The notes under the pieces are model-generated. The model did not search any database and was not told the DNA's origin. It saw only the letters and a list, made by a program, of their open reading frames with translations. 34,575 nucleotides of DNA from contig CAYGXU010000026.1 of NCBI GenBank assembly GCA_964353875.1, forward strand, positions 1 to 34,575. Reading direction: 5' to 3'. Shown one piece after another: positions 1 through 9,610 of the stretch. Origin of the DNA: MGNI01 sp964353875. GTDB taxonomy: Bacteria; Chloroflexota; Anaerolineae; Anaerolineales; E44-bin32. Every line of letters begins with the position of its first letter. Within the stretch, counting starts at the first letter, position 1. The position numbers were made by a program, and so were the translations under genes.

Positions 1-855
1 CTCGGACCAGACCTGGGGGGCGCGGATTTTGGAGACTCCCCATTCGATGGCATCGGTTTGGATGGGGTCGGCGGGGATGGGATCAGGGATGGTGTACACC
101 TTTTCTGCTTCGATGTAGGCCACATCGGGGCGCGCAGCCAACTCGTTGATGACATCTACGCCTGCGGTGACGGCGAAAGCGTTCACAATGTAGAAGGCAC
201 GATATGCGGAAACCGCACCGGATTGCATCATACGATCAAGATATTGAATCAGATCACTTTGTGTCCCATGTGCAGTATCCTGCAGGGTTTGGAAGACAAC
301 GTTGCCACGCGCGGACCAATCTTCGATGCCAAAAGCTGAGCTGAGGTCAGCCTGAGTGGCAAGGTAAACCAGAAAAGTTCCTGCTTGATCGGGGGATGAA
401 AGAATTTCATCAATCAATCCTGCTTCAATTTTGTCTTGTGGAAACATCAAGGTATGGTATGGGGTTGCCCCTGTCGTCGAAGCTGTGATGCTGTACGTAA
501 GCGTTGAGCCTCCCAAATTTTGGAGAATGAGGTTCTGTGTGGCAGTTTGCCCCTGATTGAGTGTAACATCGAAGGACGTTGGCGTGATTTCGATATCAGG
601 TGGATCGAAAGGTTCCGGTGTGGAGGTCGCTGTTGGCGTGATATCGATCAATGGTGTTGCAGTGGGAATAATGGGCGGGGTACCCGTGTTGGAAAAAGGT
701 GGATCATCAGGTGTGATTAAAGGGGTGGACGTTTCTGATGCATCCTGGGCTGCTGCGTTAAGAGATGGATTTGTGAATACCAGTGAGATTGTAACGATGG
801 CTAGGATGGCGAACGAGATAAAACGGATGGTCACGGACCAAGGTTGAGTTTTCAT
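1..855 (-). CDS. Secreted subtilisin-like (S8) serine protease, N-terminal part, cut by window edge
   Basis: The frame is open from an ATG at 855 to the window edge, giving 285 residues without a stop. A good ribosome site (GGAGGG) precedes the ATG. Residues 1-35 form a signal peptide with a hydrophobic stretch (FISFAILAIVTISLVF). A Thr/Pro-rich linker follows (about 40-88, including ITPTATSTPEP). Residues about 88-125 (TSFDVTLNQGQTATQNL...) resemble a BACON-like or immunoglobulin-like domain found in secreted proteases. Residues about 150-260 look like an I9-type inhibitory propeptide (SAYRAFYIVNAFAV, ARPDVAYIEAE). The last visible residues (AIEWGVSKIRAPQVW) match the conserved entry into the S8 catalytic domain, where 'W-G-x-x-x-I-x-A-P-x-V-W' is typical. 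The catalytic Asp, His and Ser lie outside the window, so activity cannot be judged. Such enzymes are exported and degrade extracellular protein. The family call rests on motifs, not on a search. Confidence 0.85.
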   Translation of the reverse strand, partial: MKTQPWSVTIRFISFAILAIVTISLVFTNPSLNAAAQDASETSTPLITPDDPPFSNTGTPPIIPTATPLIDITPTATSTPEPFDPPDIEITPTSFDVTLNQGQTATQNLILQNLGGSTLTYSITASTTGATPYHTLMFPQDKIEAGLIDEILSSPDQAGTFLVYLATQADLSSAFGIEDWSARGNVVFQTLQDTAHGTQSDLIQYLDRMMQSGAVSAYRAFYIVNAFAVTAGVDVINELAARPDVAYIEAEKVYTIPDPIPADPIQTDAIEWGVSKIRAPQVWSE

Positions 856-1321
856 TTTTTTCCCTCCGAAAGAAGTTGCACCCCTCAAATGCTGTTCTAT
901 CGAGTCATCTTTAAATTCAAAAACTAGGGATTGTCCAAATCGATCAGACCTCCTCTCTTGAGTTCACATAGAGCGATGCGAAACACAAGGATATGGTTCC
1001 TCTTCTATCCTTTGGGATGGTTTCCGGCTGTATATATAACGAAAAGAGCATATTTTTGTTACAAACTGATGAGGCAGAGAAAGACGCCTTGCTAGAAAAA
1101 AAGAAGGATGTTGTCGAAAGATTTGGTTTAAAACTACAATAGGTTGCAAAAGCCCCTTTCAGTCTGACCGAGAAAGTTGATCATCAAAGCTTCAATAAAT
1201 GCTCTTGAGTGTACCTGAAAGCCTGAAAATATTACATGTTGCGTTATGAGGAGGAGAGAATGTGATTTGTTAACCCCTGACGAGGGTGTAAGATACCTCT
1301 AATAATAGGAGAGATGAGCAT
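856..1321. other. Divergent spacer between protease and metallophosphoesterase genes
   Basis: No convincing gene in this 466-base spacer. It should hold promoters for both flanking genes. A short open frame (1017-1142, 41 codons, charged: TDEAEKDALLEKKKDVVERF) lacks a ribosome site and is discussed as a possible relic. Confidence 0.6.
1267..1294 (+). promoter_or_regulatory. Candidate sigma-70-type promoter of the metallophosphoesterase gene
   Basis: TTGTTA at 1267-1272 and TAAGAT at 1289-1294 are separated by 16 bases and lie 28 bases before the ATG at 1322. Each hexamer matches consensus at only four of six positions, so this is a weak call based on position and spacing. Confidence 0.3.
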
Positions 1322-1954
1322 ATGGCAGTGTCTATTGTGGTCATAAGTGATACGCATGGTTTTCATGATTCAATTGAAATGCCAATGGGGGATATCCTTG
1401 TGCATGCAGGCGATGTGACCAAGCATGGAACCATTGAGGATTTGGAGGGGTTCAACCGGTATCTAGGCACTTTGCCTCATGCTGTGAAGATCGTGGTTGC
1501 GGGTAATCATGATTTTTGTTTTGAACACAACCGCCATGAGTGTGAAGCTAAGCTTTCGAATGCGATCTATCTCCAAGATGAGGCCGTGACGGTTCACGGC
1601 ATCCGTTTCTATGGAAGTCCCTGGCAACCGTGGTTCTATGATTGGGCATTTAACCTCCAGCGCGGTCCTGAGATTCGAGAGAAATGGGACCTTATCCCGG
1701 AGGACACCGATGTGCTTATCACGCATGGGCCGCCATTCGGGTATGGCGATGAGACTGTTCGAGGGGAGCATGTTGGCTGTCGAGATTTATTAGAAGCATT
1801 GGTCCGGGTCAAGCCCCAAGTTCACATTTTTGGGCATATTCACGAAGGATATGGTCGCAGCTCAAACAAGCATACTGACTTCATCAACGCCAGCATTTGT
1901 GATGTCTTTTTCCAGTCGGCAAATTGTCCATTTGTTTATCGATATGATGTGTGA
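1322..1954 (+). CDS. Metallophosphoesterase, MPPED (UPF0046)-like
   Basis: A 210-residue calcineurin-like phosphoesterase. The five metal-binding motifs are present in order: SDTHG (D10, H12), HAGDVTKHG (D31), AGNHDFCFE (N62, H63, D64), ITHGPPFGYGDE and FGHIHEGYG. The short length and the HGPP and GHIHEGYG blocks fit the MPPED1/MPPED2-like branch, whose characterised members are metal-dependent phosphodiesterases with poorly defined substrates. The protein has no signal peptide and should be cytosolic. AGGAGA precedes the ATG at a suitable distance. It is a single gene with 580 bases of spacer before the next one, so the context gives no hint of its substrate. The fold call is secure; the biological role is unknown. 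Confidence 0.9.
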   Translation: MAVSIVVISDTHGFHDSIEMPMGDILVHAGDVTKHGTIEDLEGFNRYLGTLPHAVKIVVAGNHDFCFEHNRHECEAKLSNAIYLQDEAVTVHGIRFYGSPWQPWFYDWAFNLQRGPEIREKWDLIPEDTDVLITHGPPFGYGDETVRGEHVGCRDLLEALVRVKPQVHIFGHIHEGYGRSSNKHTDFINASICDVFFQSANCPFVYRYDV

Positions 1955-2307
1955 AATCTGTTTACTTCCCGTTGCGCTCAGGAAATTGCACATCATACTC
2001 TATGGTCTTGCGAGAAGAAAAGTGCAGATGGTAGGCGTTCACATTCTTCGCGAACATGAGACCTTTCGGGTTGCTAATTCTCGTTTGTAAGGACAGATTA
2101 CTTACATAGGGATCGGGGAAGACTGAAGCTAGGAAAAAGTCAGGATTTTATATGCCCACTACCGATAGGTCAATACTTCAGGGCAGGTTATACATGTTCG
2201 ATGCCAATATTTAACTACATCGATGTTGGAGCGTTTATAAAACAAATCCTAAAGAAAACAGTTCAGCACCGCCACATGCCAATAACCTCTTCAGCGGATT
2301 TCAGTTA

Positions 2308-2395
2308 AATGGGATGACAATGCTGAGCCGCCTCAACCTAGAAGCAACGGCGAATTTCTTTAGCCGCCGACAGCCACCAGAATGTCTATCCCATT
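2308..2395. repeat. 88-base element bounded by 12-base inverted repeats, MITE-like or structured RNA
   Basis: AATGGGATGACA (2308-2319) is repeated in inverted form as TGTCTATCCCATT (2383-2395), with one extra T. Inside lie further self-complementary parts: GAGCCGCCTC, and CGGCG...CGCCG around an A/T-rich loop. TTAA occurs next to both ends, offset by one base, which would fit a target duplication but is too short to prove one. No second copy was noticed in this window. It could be a miniature mobile element or a folded leader RNA. Confidence 0.35.
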
Positions 2396-2426
2396 AAAAC
2401 GAACAAAGAACCGGCGCGAGGATTAT

Positions 2427-2448
2427 TTCTTTGACTCTATGTCAAGAA
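2427..2448. promoter_or_regulatory. Dyad-symmetric site upstream of addB, candidate operator
   Basis: TTCTTTGAC (2427-2435) and GTCAAGAA (2441-2448) are complementary arms with one extra T, around a 5-base centre. It lies about 87 bases before the addB start and includes TTGACT, a good -35-like hexamer, although no convincing -10 follows. A repressor site is possible; the binding protein is unknown. Confidence 0.3.
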
Positions 2449-2534
2449 TTACACCAGGATCTCTTGCCAAAGAAGACGAAGTGAAGTAGACAGGGGGTAA
2501 GAAGCATTAGAAAAACATTTATGGAGTTCTTAGG

Positions 2535-5500
2535 TTGACGGCTACGATTCTGGTAGCACCGGCTGCCAAAGGGAAAACCCAACGCTGCATTGAACGGATC
2601 TTGGAATTGTCCCATGAGCATCCTCTGGGATGTGTATGGGTAGCAGTTCCTGATCGTTTGCAGGCTCACGCCTTCCAGCGTCGCTTAGCACTTGCCGGCG
2701 GGGCGCTCGGGGTCAATATCGGCACTTTTGGCGGTTTGTGTCAAGAGATTCTGCGACGTTCAGTATTTTCCATTCCGCTGGCATCGGAGCTGATCGCTCA
2801 TCGAGTGCTTGACGCTTCGATCCAAATGGTCCGGGAAGAGGGGAAATTGAAGTATTACGACCCCATCAGTGAAATGCCCGGGTTCCTGCGAGGGGCGAGA
2901 CAAGCGATTGCCGAGTTGATGCTGGCGCGAGTGCAGCCTGCGAGATTCCTCGAGTGGAGCAGTAAAAATGAGCCGCCGCTGATCGATTTGGCTCAGATCT
3001 ACCATCAGTTTGTCGCAAATTTGGCAACAATCGGGTGGGTGGATCATCAGGGGGTGAATGAACTGGCGATACAAGCTTTGGGACGAGATCCCACATTGGT
3101 TTCCGGCTGGAAAATGCTCACAGTTGATGGATTTGATTCTTTCAATAACGCGCAGCTTGCGATTATGCGCCTGCTATGCGGGCAAATGCCTGAGGTGCTG
3201 ATCACCTTGCCAGGCACGACGCAAATGAATCGAAGCGCCCACCGTCGCTTCGCGCGTTCCTTACATAAATTAATGGAAGTGATCCCGGCCAGGCTCGAGA
3301 CGCTCTCCTCGGCATCTCGTCTCCCAATTGCGCTCACACATCTGGAAGACCAAGTGTTCGAAGCAGGAGCGAAGTCGCAGCTTTCGAATGGGACCGTGTG
3401 TCTCATTGAAGCCCGTTCGCAGCAGGAAGAGGCGCGTGAGGCACTGCGCTGGCTGAAAATGCGAATCGTTCGAGATGGATTAAAACCCCGCCAATGTGCC
3501 CTGGTTACACCGCAGCCGGAAAGCTATCGACCTTACCTTCGAGAAGCCGGCATTGAATTTGGCATACCGCTTTATTTCACACACGCCGAATCATTAATAT
3601 CTACGCCTGCTATTGCGGCGATGCTCGATCTAATAGACTTGCCCTTTCAGGGTTTCCCTCGACGATTGACCTTGGAGACGGTACGTACGCCCTACTTTGA
3701 CCTATCCGCCTTTGGTCTTAACCATCAAGACATCGGGCTTTTGGATCTGGTGAGCCGTTTTGGGCAGGTAATCGAGGGGATGGATCAATGGGAGCAGGCT
3801 TTTGCAGGATTAGCAACAGCAGATGTTACGGCTCCGGAGGCCGAGGAGGAGGGTGCAGAGCTGGGCTTGCCTCATGGAGAAGGGATTGTTAGGGTCTGGA
3901 ATGGCCTGCGAGCTCTTAACCAGCGACTGCAAGTTCCGCCAAAGCAAACGATACGGGAATGGGTGCGTTGGTTGGAGGATTTACTCGAAGATGTTTGCTT
4001 CCTGCAGGGGGAGTGTAGCCCTGAAGAAGAGGCGTCGTTCCTGGGGCTACGTGAAACTTTGAGAACGTTGGTGTTAGTGGAGACAATTGTGGGCGAGACA
4101 TCCACAGACGCGCTGGGCTTCGCCACCAGCTTACGCAGTGCTCTAGAGGGGATCGATCTCCCGCAAGCGGGACGATTCTCGGATGAAGCTATCGTCGTTT
4201 TACGAGTGTTGGAAGCGCGCGGTTTACGTTTTCAGGCCGTGGCGGTCTTGGGCATGGCGGAAGGAGTCTTTCCAGAGGTTGAACGAGAAGATCCATTTCT
4301 GCCGCAGGCGTTCCGTCAAGCGTTCGGTCTCGAGCCAAGGGTAGGGCGTGAGCAACCCGGTTTGTTTTATCAGGTGGCCACACGCGCCGACCGTTATCTG
4401 CTCCTGACTCGACCTTATTTGGCCGAGGACGGTGAATATTGGGAAGCTTCTCCATTCTGGAATGCGGTCTTACGCCTATTCAAGGAGAAAGCGGAGCGGA
4501 TTTATTCTGAAACACCTCGTCCTTTGTCAGAAGCTGCCTCTTCCGAAGAATTGCTTTTCTGGGCGGTTCGAAAAGGGGGATTGCCCCAATCTTTTACTGA
4601 GCGTTTCCTCCCTCGTTGGGAGCATGCGCGTCATGGTCGGGATGTACTGCATGCCCGTCAACAACGTGAGCCTGGTGGACCCTATGAAGGTGATGTGATG
4701 CGATTGGCAGGCGATCTGCAAGCTCGGTTTGGATGGGAACATGTGTGGAGCCCTACTCGTTTAGAGGTATATGGGATTTGTCCCTATCGCTTTTTTGTGG
4801 AAGTCAGTTTGGAATTAGAGGCCAAAGAACCCCCACAAGCAGGTTTTGACGCCGGTCAATTGGGATCCATCTTGCATGCCATCCTGGAGGAGGTATATCG
4901 GCAGGTCAATGATCCAACGGACTTGTACTCGTTACTGGATATCTTAAAACGGGTCTCGAAGGACATTTTCAATGAGGCTCCGGCGCGTTATGGTTTTCGT
5001 CCCACGCCCTTGTGGGAAGTCGAGCAGGAGCAATTGCTGATCGCCTTAGAGGCGTCTATTAGCGGTCTGGTTGAGGTGAGTGAAGGTTGGAGACCAATCG
5101 CTTTCGAACAGCCCTTCGGTGTGGGAAATGTGCGGTCATTGGAAATGATCACTGGTCATGGCCCGATTCGCATTCGGGGTTGGATCGATCGGTTAGATCA
5201 AGATGATGACGGTCATCTGCGTGTGATCGATTATAAGACTGGGTCATCTCATCTGACGGTCCGTGATCTGGTCGAAGGGAAGCGACTGCAATTGCCACTC
5301 TACGCTCTGGCTGCGCACCAGGCGCTTGACATGGGCGAGCCGGTGGATGGATTTTATTGGATGATTCTCAAGGGCGAGGCAAGTTCACTTCGCTTAGGAA
5401 AATTTTCTTATGAAGGTAAGGAACGCACCTACCGAGGGCCGCAGGGCGCCATTCAATTGGTTCAGGAGCATCTTGAGAGGATCGTAAATGGAGTGCATCA

Positions 5501-5594
5501 CGGTACTTTTCCGCCTATTTCGCCTAGCGGAGGATGTCCTACTTACTGCGCTGCAAATAAATGGTGTTGGCGTTATCAACCGGCACGATGGTGA
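2535..5594 (+). CDS. addB: AddB-like helicase-nuclease subunit with C-terminal Fe-S nuclease domain
   Basis: A 1019-residue protein of the AddB/RexB family, partner of AddA in the AddAB complex that resects double-strand breaks for RecA. The N-terminus has a Walker A-like loop (APAAKGKT, residues 8-15). The middle is a degenerate UvrD-type helicase region (VAVLGMAEGVFPEVERED). The C-terminus is a PD-(D/E)XK nuclease: GWIDRLD with D885, then VIDYKTG with D899 and K901. Four cysteines suit the 4Fe-4S cluster that locks this domain: C749 (YGICPYRFF) and C1001, C1005, C1011 in the last 20 residues. The start is a TTG with GGAG about nine bases upstream; no in-frame ATG fits better. It precedes addA on the same strand by 248 bases. 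The Fe-S arrangement and length support AddB over RecB or Cas4-type nucleases. Confidence 0.88.
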   Translation: MTATILVAPAAKGKTQRCIERILELSHEHPLGCVWVAVPDRLQAHAFQRRLALAGGALGVNIGTFGGLCQEILRRSVFSIPLASELIAHRVLDASIQMVREEGKLKYYDPISEMPGFLRGARQAIAELMLARVQPARFLEWSSKNEPPLIDLAQIYHQFVANLATIGWVDHQGVNELAIQALGRDPTLVSGWKMLTVDGFDSFNNAQLAIMRLLCGQMPEVLITLPGTTQMNRSAHRRFARSLHKLMEVIPARLETLSSASRLPIALTHLEDQVFEAGAKSQLSNGTVCLIEARSQQEEAREALRWLKMRIVRDGLKPRQCALVTPQPESYRPYLREAGIEFGIPLYFTHAESLISTPAIAAMLDLIDLPFQGFPRRLTLETVRTPYFDLSAFGLNHQDIGLLDLVSRFGQVIEGMDQWEQAFAGLATADVTAPEAEEEGAELGLPHGEGIVRVWNGLRALNQRLQVPPKQTIREWVRWLEDLLEDVCFLQGECSPEEEASFLGLRETLRTLVLVETIVGETSTDALGFATSLRSALEGIDLPQAGRFSDEAIVVLRVLEARGLRFQAVAVLGMAEGVFPEVEREDPFLPQAFRQAFGLEPRVGREQPGLFYQVATRADRYLLLTRPYLAEDGEYWEASPFWNAVLRLFKEKAERIYSETPRPLSEAASSEELLFWAVRKGGLPQSFTERFLPRWEHARHGRDVLHARQQREPGGPYEGDVMRLAGDLQARFGWEHVWSPTRLEVYGICPYRFFVEVSLELEAKEPPQAGFDAGQLGSILHAILEEVYRQVNDPTDLYSLLDILKRVSKDIFNEAPARYGFRPTPLWEVEQEQLLIALEASISGLVEVSEGWRPIAFEQPFGVGNVRSLEMITGHGPIRIRGWIDRLDQDDDGHLRVIDYKTGSSHLTVRDLVEGKRLQLPLYALAAHQALDMGEPVDGFYWMILKGEASSLRLGKFSYEGKERTYRGPQGAIQLVQEHLERIVNGVHHGTFPPISPSGGCPTYCAANKWCWRYQPARW

Positions 5595-5842
5595 GGAGGC
5601 TGATTTATGGTTCACTCCGAGGGCTGCGCTTTGCGACCACCGTGTTAAGGAAGATATCTACATTGGAGAGAAGTGGAGCATCGGCTTACCCCTTAGAGTG
5701 ATAATAAACCAACCATCAAATGAGTGAAGGGTAGTTCTTTGTGAATTGGATTGGATGGGAGTCATGAGAAGCGGATCAGAGAAAATGGTGATAGAGGATG
5801 CAAGTATCTTGGGGTTGTCATTGAGGGATAGCTTGTGGGCAA

Positions 5843-8800
5843 GTGACTCGATGGATGAAACAGGTTCGAAAAATGAGTGAAAGTGACCCGATGATAACGC
5901 GGGTTTATCAAGGGGAGGGAGTGGAGCCGATTCGATTAACCAAGCAACAACGCCGCGCGGTGAACGAATGGCAACACGATGTGCTTGTCACTGCAGGAGC
6001 CGGCAGTGGAAAGACACGTACGTTGGTGGCGCGCTATATTGCATTATTGGAGCACGGGATGACAGCGCGCGAGATCGCCGCCATTACTTTTACCGAAAAA
6101 GCTGCCCGAGAGATGCGTAATCGGATTCGCTCTGAAGTTTCCCGCCGAGCACTTGTTGCTTCTTCCTCGGAAGAAAGTGCGCGATGGGAGGAACACGCCG
6201 CTCAAATGGATGCTGCTCGGATTGGCACTATTCACAGTCTTTGTACGGAGATCATCCATGCCCATCCGGTCGAAGCACAAGCCGATCCAGGATTTGAGGT
6301 CCTCGACGAGGGTCTCGCGGCAGCGTTGAGAGAGCAAGTAGTCCAAGAGACGCTAATATGGGCTTCTCTTTCGCAAAGCGTCGCGCCCCTATTTCGAAGT
6401 TACACATCCGAGCGTCTGTCTCAGTTATTGAGCTTCTTGCTTGAACGCCGTTTGGATACGGAAGTTTTATTCCGGGATCCAGACGGAGTAGATCGGGGAT
6501 GGAGAAGAGTTCAGACGGAGTTGGAGTCATTCATCCAACACACACAGGTTACACAGGCAATTGCGAATTTGAGGGCGTTGAACAAAAGTGGAACGCTCCT
6601 CGTCGACGCAGGCCCAAAAATGGCGCAACAGATCGAAAGTCTGCTAATAGATTGGTCCTCCATTGAAGGGCATCTATTGGCGAAAGAGACATTCAAAGCG
6701 GCGAGTTGTGTGTATGAAATACGACGGCAGCAAATGAACATGCAATTTGGCAAGAAAGATAGTGAAGCAAAAAGTCAGTTGCAGCGCATACGCGAGTTCT
6801 ATGATGCACTTATCGCGCCATGGCTGGGTGGGGACACGCGTCGGAAGCCGGCGCCCGATGAGGAAAAGGAAACTATCTTCCGGGAGGATTTTGCGCGCCT
6901 GCAAGACCTTTTCCACTATGCTGATCAGCGCTACAAGGCTGACCTGGGAGCGCGCTTCGCAATGGATTTTGATGAACTAGAACGAAAGGCCTTGGAGTTG
7001 CTGGGCCGGGAGGAGATTCGACAGAAATGGCAGTCTATATTGAAAATGGTTTTGGTGGATGAATTTCAAGATACCAACGGACGCCAACAGGAAATCATCC
7101 GGGCGCTTGCGGGAAACGATGGACACCTCTTCGTCGTGGGCGATGCTCGCCAAAGCATCTACCGTTTCCGTGGAGCGGATGTGACCGGCTTTCGTCAGTT
7201 GCAGGAAGGTTTAACAAAAAATGCCGGCACAATCGTTGAATTGGATCTGACATTTCGGGCTCATCCCGATTTGCTGCGGCTGTTGGATGAACTTCTCCCT
7301 GTCATCATGGGAGTGGAAACAAATAGAGCGGCTCTTTATCAGGTTCCTTATGCCTCACTACGCTCCCATCGCACCAAACCATGCGAACAAGTAAGCCCTC
7401 CCTTCCTTGAAGTGATTTGCGGAATCGGAGGTTCGGCAGAGCAGGGAAGAGCTGTGGGGGCGCGCGCGTTAGCCCATAGATTGATCGAGTTACAGGATGG
7501 AGGGCAGATACGAAGTTGGGAACAAGTTGCCCTTCTCTTCCGCAGCTCCACTGGATTTCAAGCTTATGAGGACGCGTTCGAGTTCTGCCGGATTCCTTTT
7601 GTAACCGTTGCCGGACGAGGATTTTATGACCGTCCTGAAATCCGGGATGTGTTGAACATGTTGACGGCATTGGCGGATCCCAGCGATGATCTGGCCATGG
7701 CGGGGGTACTGCGCTCGCCGGCTTTTGGTCTAACGGATGAGGTGGTGTATCGCCTGCGCTGGGGACAGGGGGAACGTCGAGCACTTTGGGATGCGCTCCA
7801 GCTTGATCTGAGTTCGCTCGATGAGACCGATCAGAGTCGGGTCCGCCGAGCGTATGCGATCCTGCTTGGCCTTCAACCGCTTGTTGATCGACTCTCTGTA
7901 GCGGGACTCCTGAAACGTCTCATTGATCTGACCGACTATCGAGCCATCCTGGCATCGGGTCACAGCCGCCTTTGGCGAAACCTGGATAAATTACTCCATG
8001 ATGCTCATGCCAGTGGTTTGGTAAGAGTGGGCGCGTTTCTTGAGTATATTCAAACTCTGCGGGATGTGGGGGCTCGTGAGGGAGAGGCGCCCGTAGAAGT
8101 GGAGGGGGCGGTACGTCTGATGACGATACATAAGGCCAAGGGGCTTGAATTTGAGTTCGTTGTCTTGGCGGATGCGTCCCGGAGAATTGGCAGCCAACTT
8201 CCAGCAGCCTTTTTATTAGCAGAAACAGGATTGGTGGTGAAGCCCGATCGTTTTGATGCGGAACCTGTGCCCACGCGGTTGGCGCGATGGATTGAGGAAC
8301 AACAATCTCACGCCGAAGCAGATCGATTGCTGTATGTGGCGCTAACCCGAGCACGCGAGAAAATCCTCATCAGCGGCCATCTAACCCAAACAGAGAATGA
8401 TTTGAGAGCGGATGGGTGGATGAAGAGCTTGCTGGAAGCGATGGGAGCCGATCCCGTGGTATTGGCCGCTACCCCTAATAGATGGCATCATTCCGTCACG
8501 CAGAAGGGGGAGACCATTGCGCTACGGTCGGAGACCGGTCAGGTTGAGAAAGTAGCACCCCAGCCTGTGTTTAAATGGCCCGAGTCTGTTGCCAAACCGC
8601 TTTATTCAGCGCTCATCTTTGCTTCGGATGACCATGTCGATGCGGACTTAGACGAAGAAGTGAAACGAAATTGGCGGGCGACAGGAGAACGGGTCTATGC
8701 CCCAGCTGTCATTATCGGCCGATTGGTGCATGAGGCCATCCGCAGATGGCTAGCGCCGTGGGGTGAAGAACTTGATTCGCTCATGGCAGCCAGGGCTTTG

Positions 8801-9190
8801 GAGGAGGGCCTGGTAGACGAGGGTCAGCGTAGTCAGGCAATTCGAGAGGCCAGGAAACTTCTGGCACGATTATGGGACGATCCCACCCGTTTGAAGATCG
8901 AAGGCGCGTTTGAGCGTTTCCATGAATTACCGTTTGTCCGACAGCTCTCCGGGGGATGGATCGATATGGGTTCCATCGACTTGCTCGTTCGAGATGGGGA
9001 GGGTTGGAAGTTGATTGATTTCAAGACGGATGAGATACGTGATGATCAGGGATTGCAGGATGCGGTTGGGGAATACCGATTCCAAATGAAGCGTTATACC
9101 GAAGCGACTCGCGTTTTCTTGGGCGAGGAACCCCAGGCAATATTATGTTTCTTAGATTATAAAGGGGGTGTCGAGTGGGTCAATTTGTAG
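5843..9190 (+). CDS. addA: AddA-like UvrD/Rep-type helicase-exonuclease
   Basis: A 1115-residue superfamily 1A helicase with a C-terminal nuclease, the motor subunit of AddAB. Motifs in order: Q motif (LTKQQRRAV), Walker A AGAGSGKT (51-58), the Ia-like block ITFTEKAAREM, motif II VLVDEFQDTN, motif III GDARQSIYRFRGAD, motif IV-like LTFRAHPDLL, motif V HKAKGLEFEFVVLAD and motif VI LLYVALTRAREK. The nuclease has H963 (GRLVHEAI), D1046 (GSIDLLV) and D1059/K1061 (LIDFKTDE), so it appears active. The annotated start is GTG at 5843. ATG codons at 5855 and 5873 are also possible, because no ribosome site decides between them and the first conserved motif begins at residue 32. With addB upstream it completes an AddAB pair; no recC, recD or rexB-like extra gene is nearby. 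Confidence 0.9.
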   Translation: MTRWMKQVRKMSESDPMITRVYQGEGVEPIRLTKQQRRAVNEWQHDVLVTAGAGSGKTRTLVARYIALLEHGMTAREIAAITFTEKAAREMRNRIRSEVSRRALVASSSEESARWEEHAAQMDAARIGTIHSLCTEIIHAHPVEAQADPGFEVLDEGLAAALREQVVQETLIWASLSQSVAPLFRSYTSERLSQLLSFLLERRLDTEVLFRDPDGVDRGWRRVQTELESFIQHTQVTQAIANLRALNKSGTLLVDAGPKMAQQIESLLIDWSSIEGHLLAKETFKAASCVYEIRRQQMNMQFGKKDSEAKSQLQRIREFYDALIAPWLGGDTRRKPAPDEEKETIFREDFARLQDLFHYADQRYKADLGARFAMDFDELERKALELLGREEIRQKWQSILKMVLVDEFQDTNGRQQEIIRALAGNDGHLFVVGDARQSIYRFRGADVTGFRQLQEGLTKNAGTIVELDLTFRAHPDLLRLLDELLPVIMGVETNRAALYQVPYASLRSHRTKPCEQVSPPFLEVICGIGGSAEQGRAVGARALAHRLIELQDGGQIRSWEQVALLFRSSTGFQAYEDAFEFCRIPFVTVAGRGFYDRPEIRDVLNMLTALADPSDDLAMAGVLRSPAFGLTDEVVYRLRWGQGERRALWDALQLDLSSLDETDQSRVRRAYAILLGLQPLVDRLSVAGLLKRLIDLTDYRAILASGHSRLWRNLDKLLHDAHASGLVRVGAFLEYIQTLRDVGAREGEAPVEVEGAVRLMTIHKAKGLEFEFVVLADASRRIGSQLPAAFLLAETGLVVKPDRFDAEPVPTRLARWIEEQQSHAEADRLLYVALTRAREKILISGHLTQTENDLRADGWMKSLLEAMGADPVVLAATPNRWHHSVTQKGETIALRSETGQVEKVAPQPVFKWPESVAKPLYSALIFASDDHVDADLDEEVKRNWRATGERVYAPAVIIGRLVHEAIRRWLAPWGEELDSLMAARALEEGLVDEGQRSQAIREARKLLARLWDDPTRLKIEGAFERFHELPFVRQLSGGWIDMGSIDLLVRDGEGWKLIDFKTDEIRDDQGLQDAVGEYRFQMKRYTEATRVFLGEEPQAILCFLDYKGGVEWVNL

Positions 9191-9610
9191 AGGTGGATGG
9201 CGAGCGGATCGTTATTATCTTCTCAGATATTCTTTCTGCTGGAGAAGCGCTACTTTGAGTGTCCCACATTTGGTTGAACGAAAGTCCTGGAAGAAATCGT
9301 TGTGACCAGAGTGAAAGTTGATTCATCTCTATAGAACCACAGCAGCAGAGTCAACCGATCTGCGCTTCGATTGGTTGTATTGGGATCATCCTACAAGCCC
9401 ATCTCTTTAGCGGGAATGCAAAACCTTGCCTAAACAGAACAAATGTGCTATTTTAATAGGCTCAAAGACGGATGAATAGTTATGATCTGAAGGACTGATT
9501 GAAGTTAAAAATGAATAAATCTCAAGGTGTCTTCTTCGTACCGACCTTGAGGTCTTGTGAAATGGGATAGTTGTGATGCCCGATTTTTCTGTGATTGTTG
9601 AGGAGCGATC
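9191..9610. other. 420-base spacer between addA and the SbcD-like gene
   Basis: No solid gene. A 27-codon open frame (9175-9258, GTG start, preceded by AAGGGGG) overlaps the addA stop in another frame and is noted only as a possibility. A hairpin at 9521-9551 lies upstream of the next gene. Confidence 0.5.
9521..9551. promoter_or_regulatory. Inverted repeat upstream of the SbcD-like gene
   Basis: CTCAAGGT (9521-9528) and ACCTTGAG (9544-9551) form a perfect 8-base stem with a 15-base loop, 59 bases before the ATG at 9611. No T tract follows, so it is not an obvious terminator. It may be an operator or a leader hairpin. Confidence 0.35.

Larger units (their letters stand above)
1955..2534. other. 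580-base spacer upstream of addB
   Basis: No gene is supported here; open frames are short, lack ribosome sites and have no recognisable content. The spacer contains an inverted-repeat-bounded element (2308-2395) and a dyad (2427-2448), annotated separately. Confidence 0.6.

Noticed and set aside
5488..5727. Plus-strand open frame across the addB end
   Set aside because: It overlaps the conserved Fe-S cysteine region of addB in another frame, lacks a ribosome site and shows no family motif.
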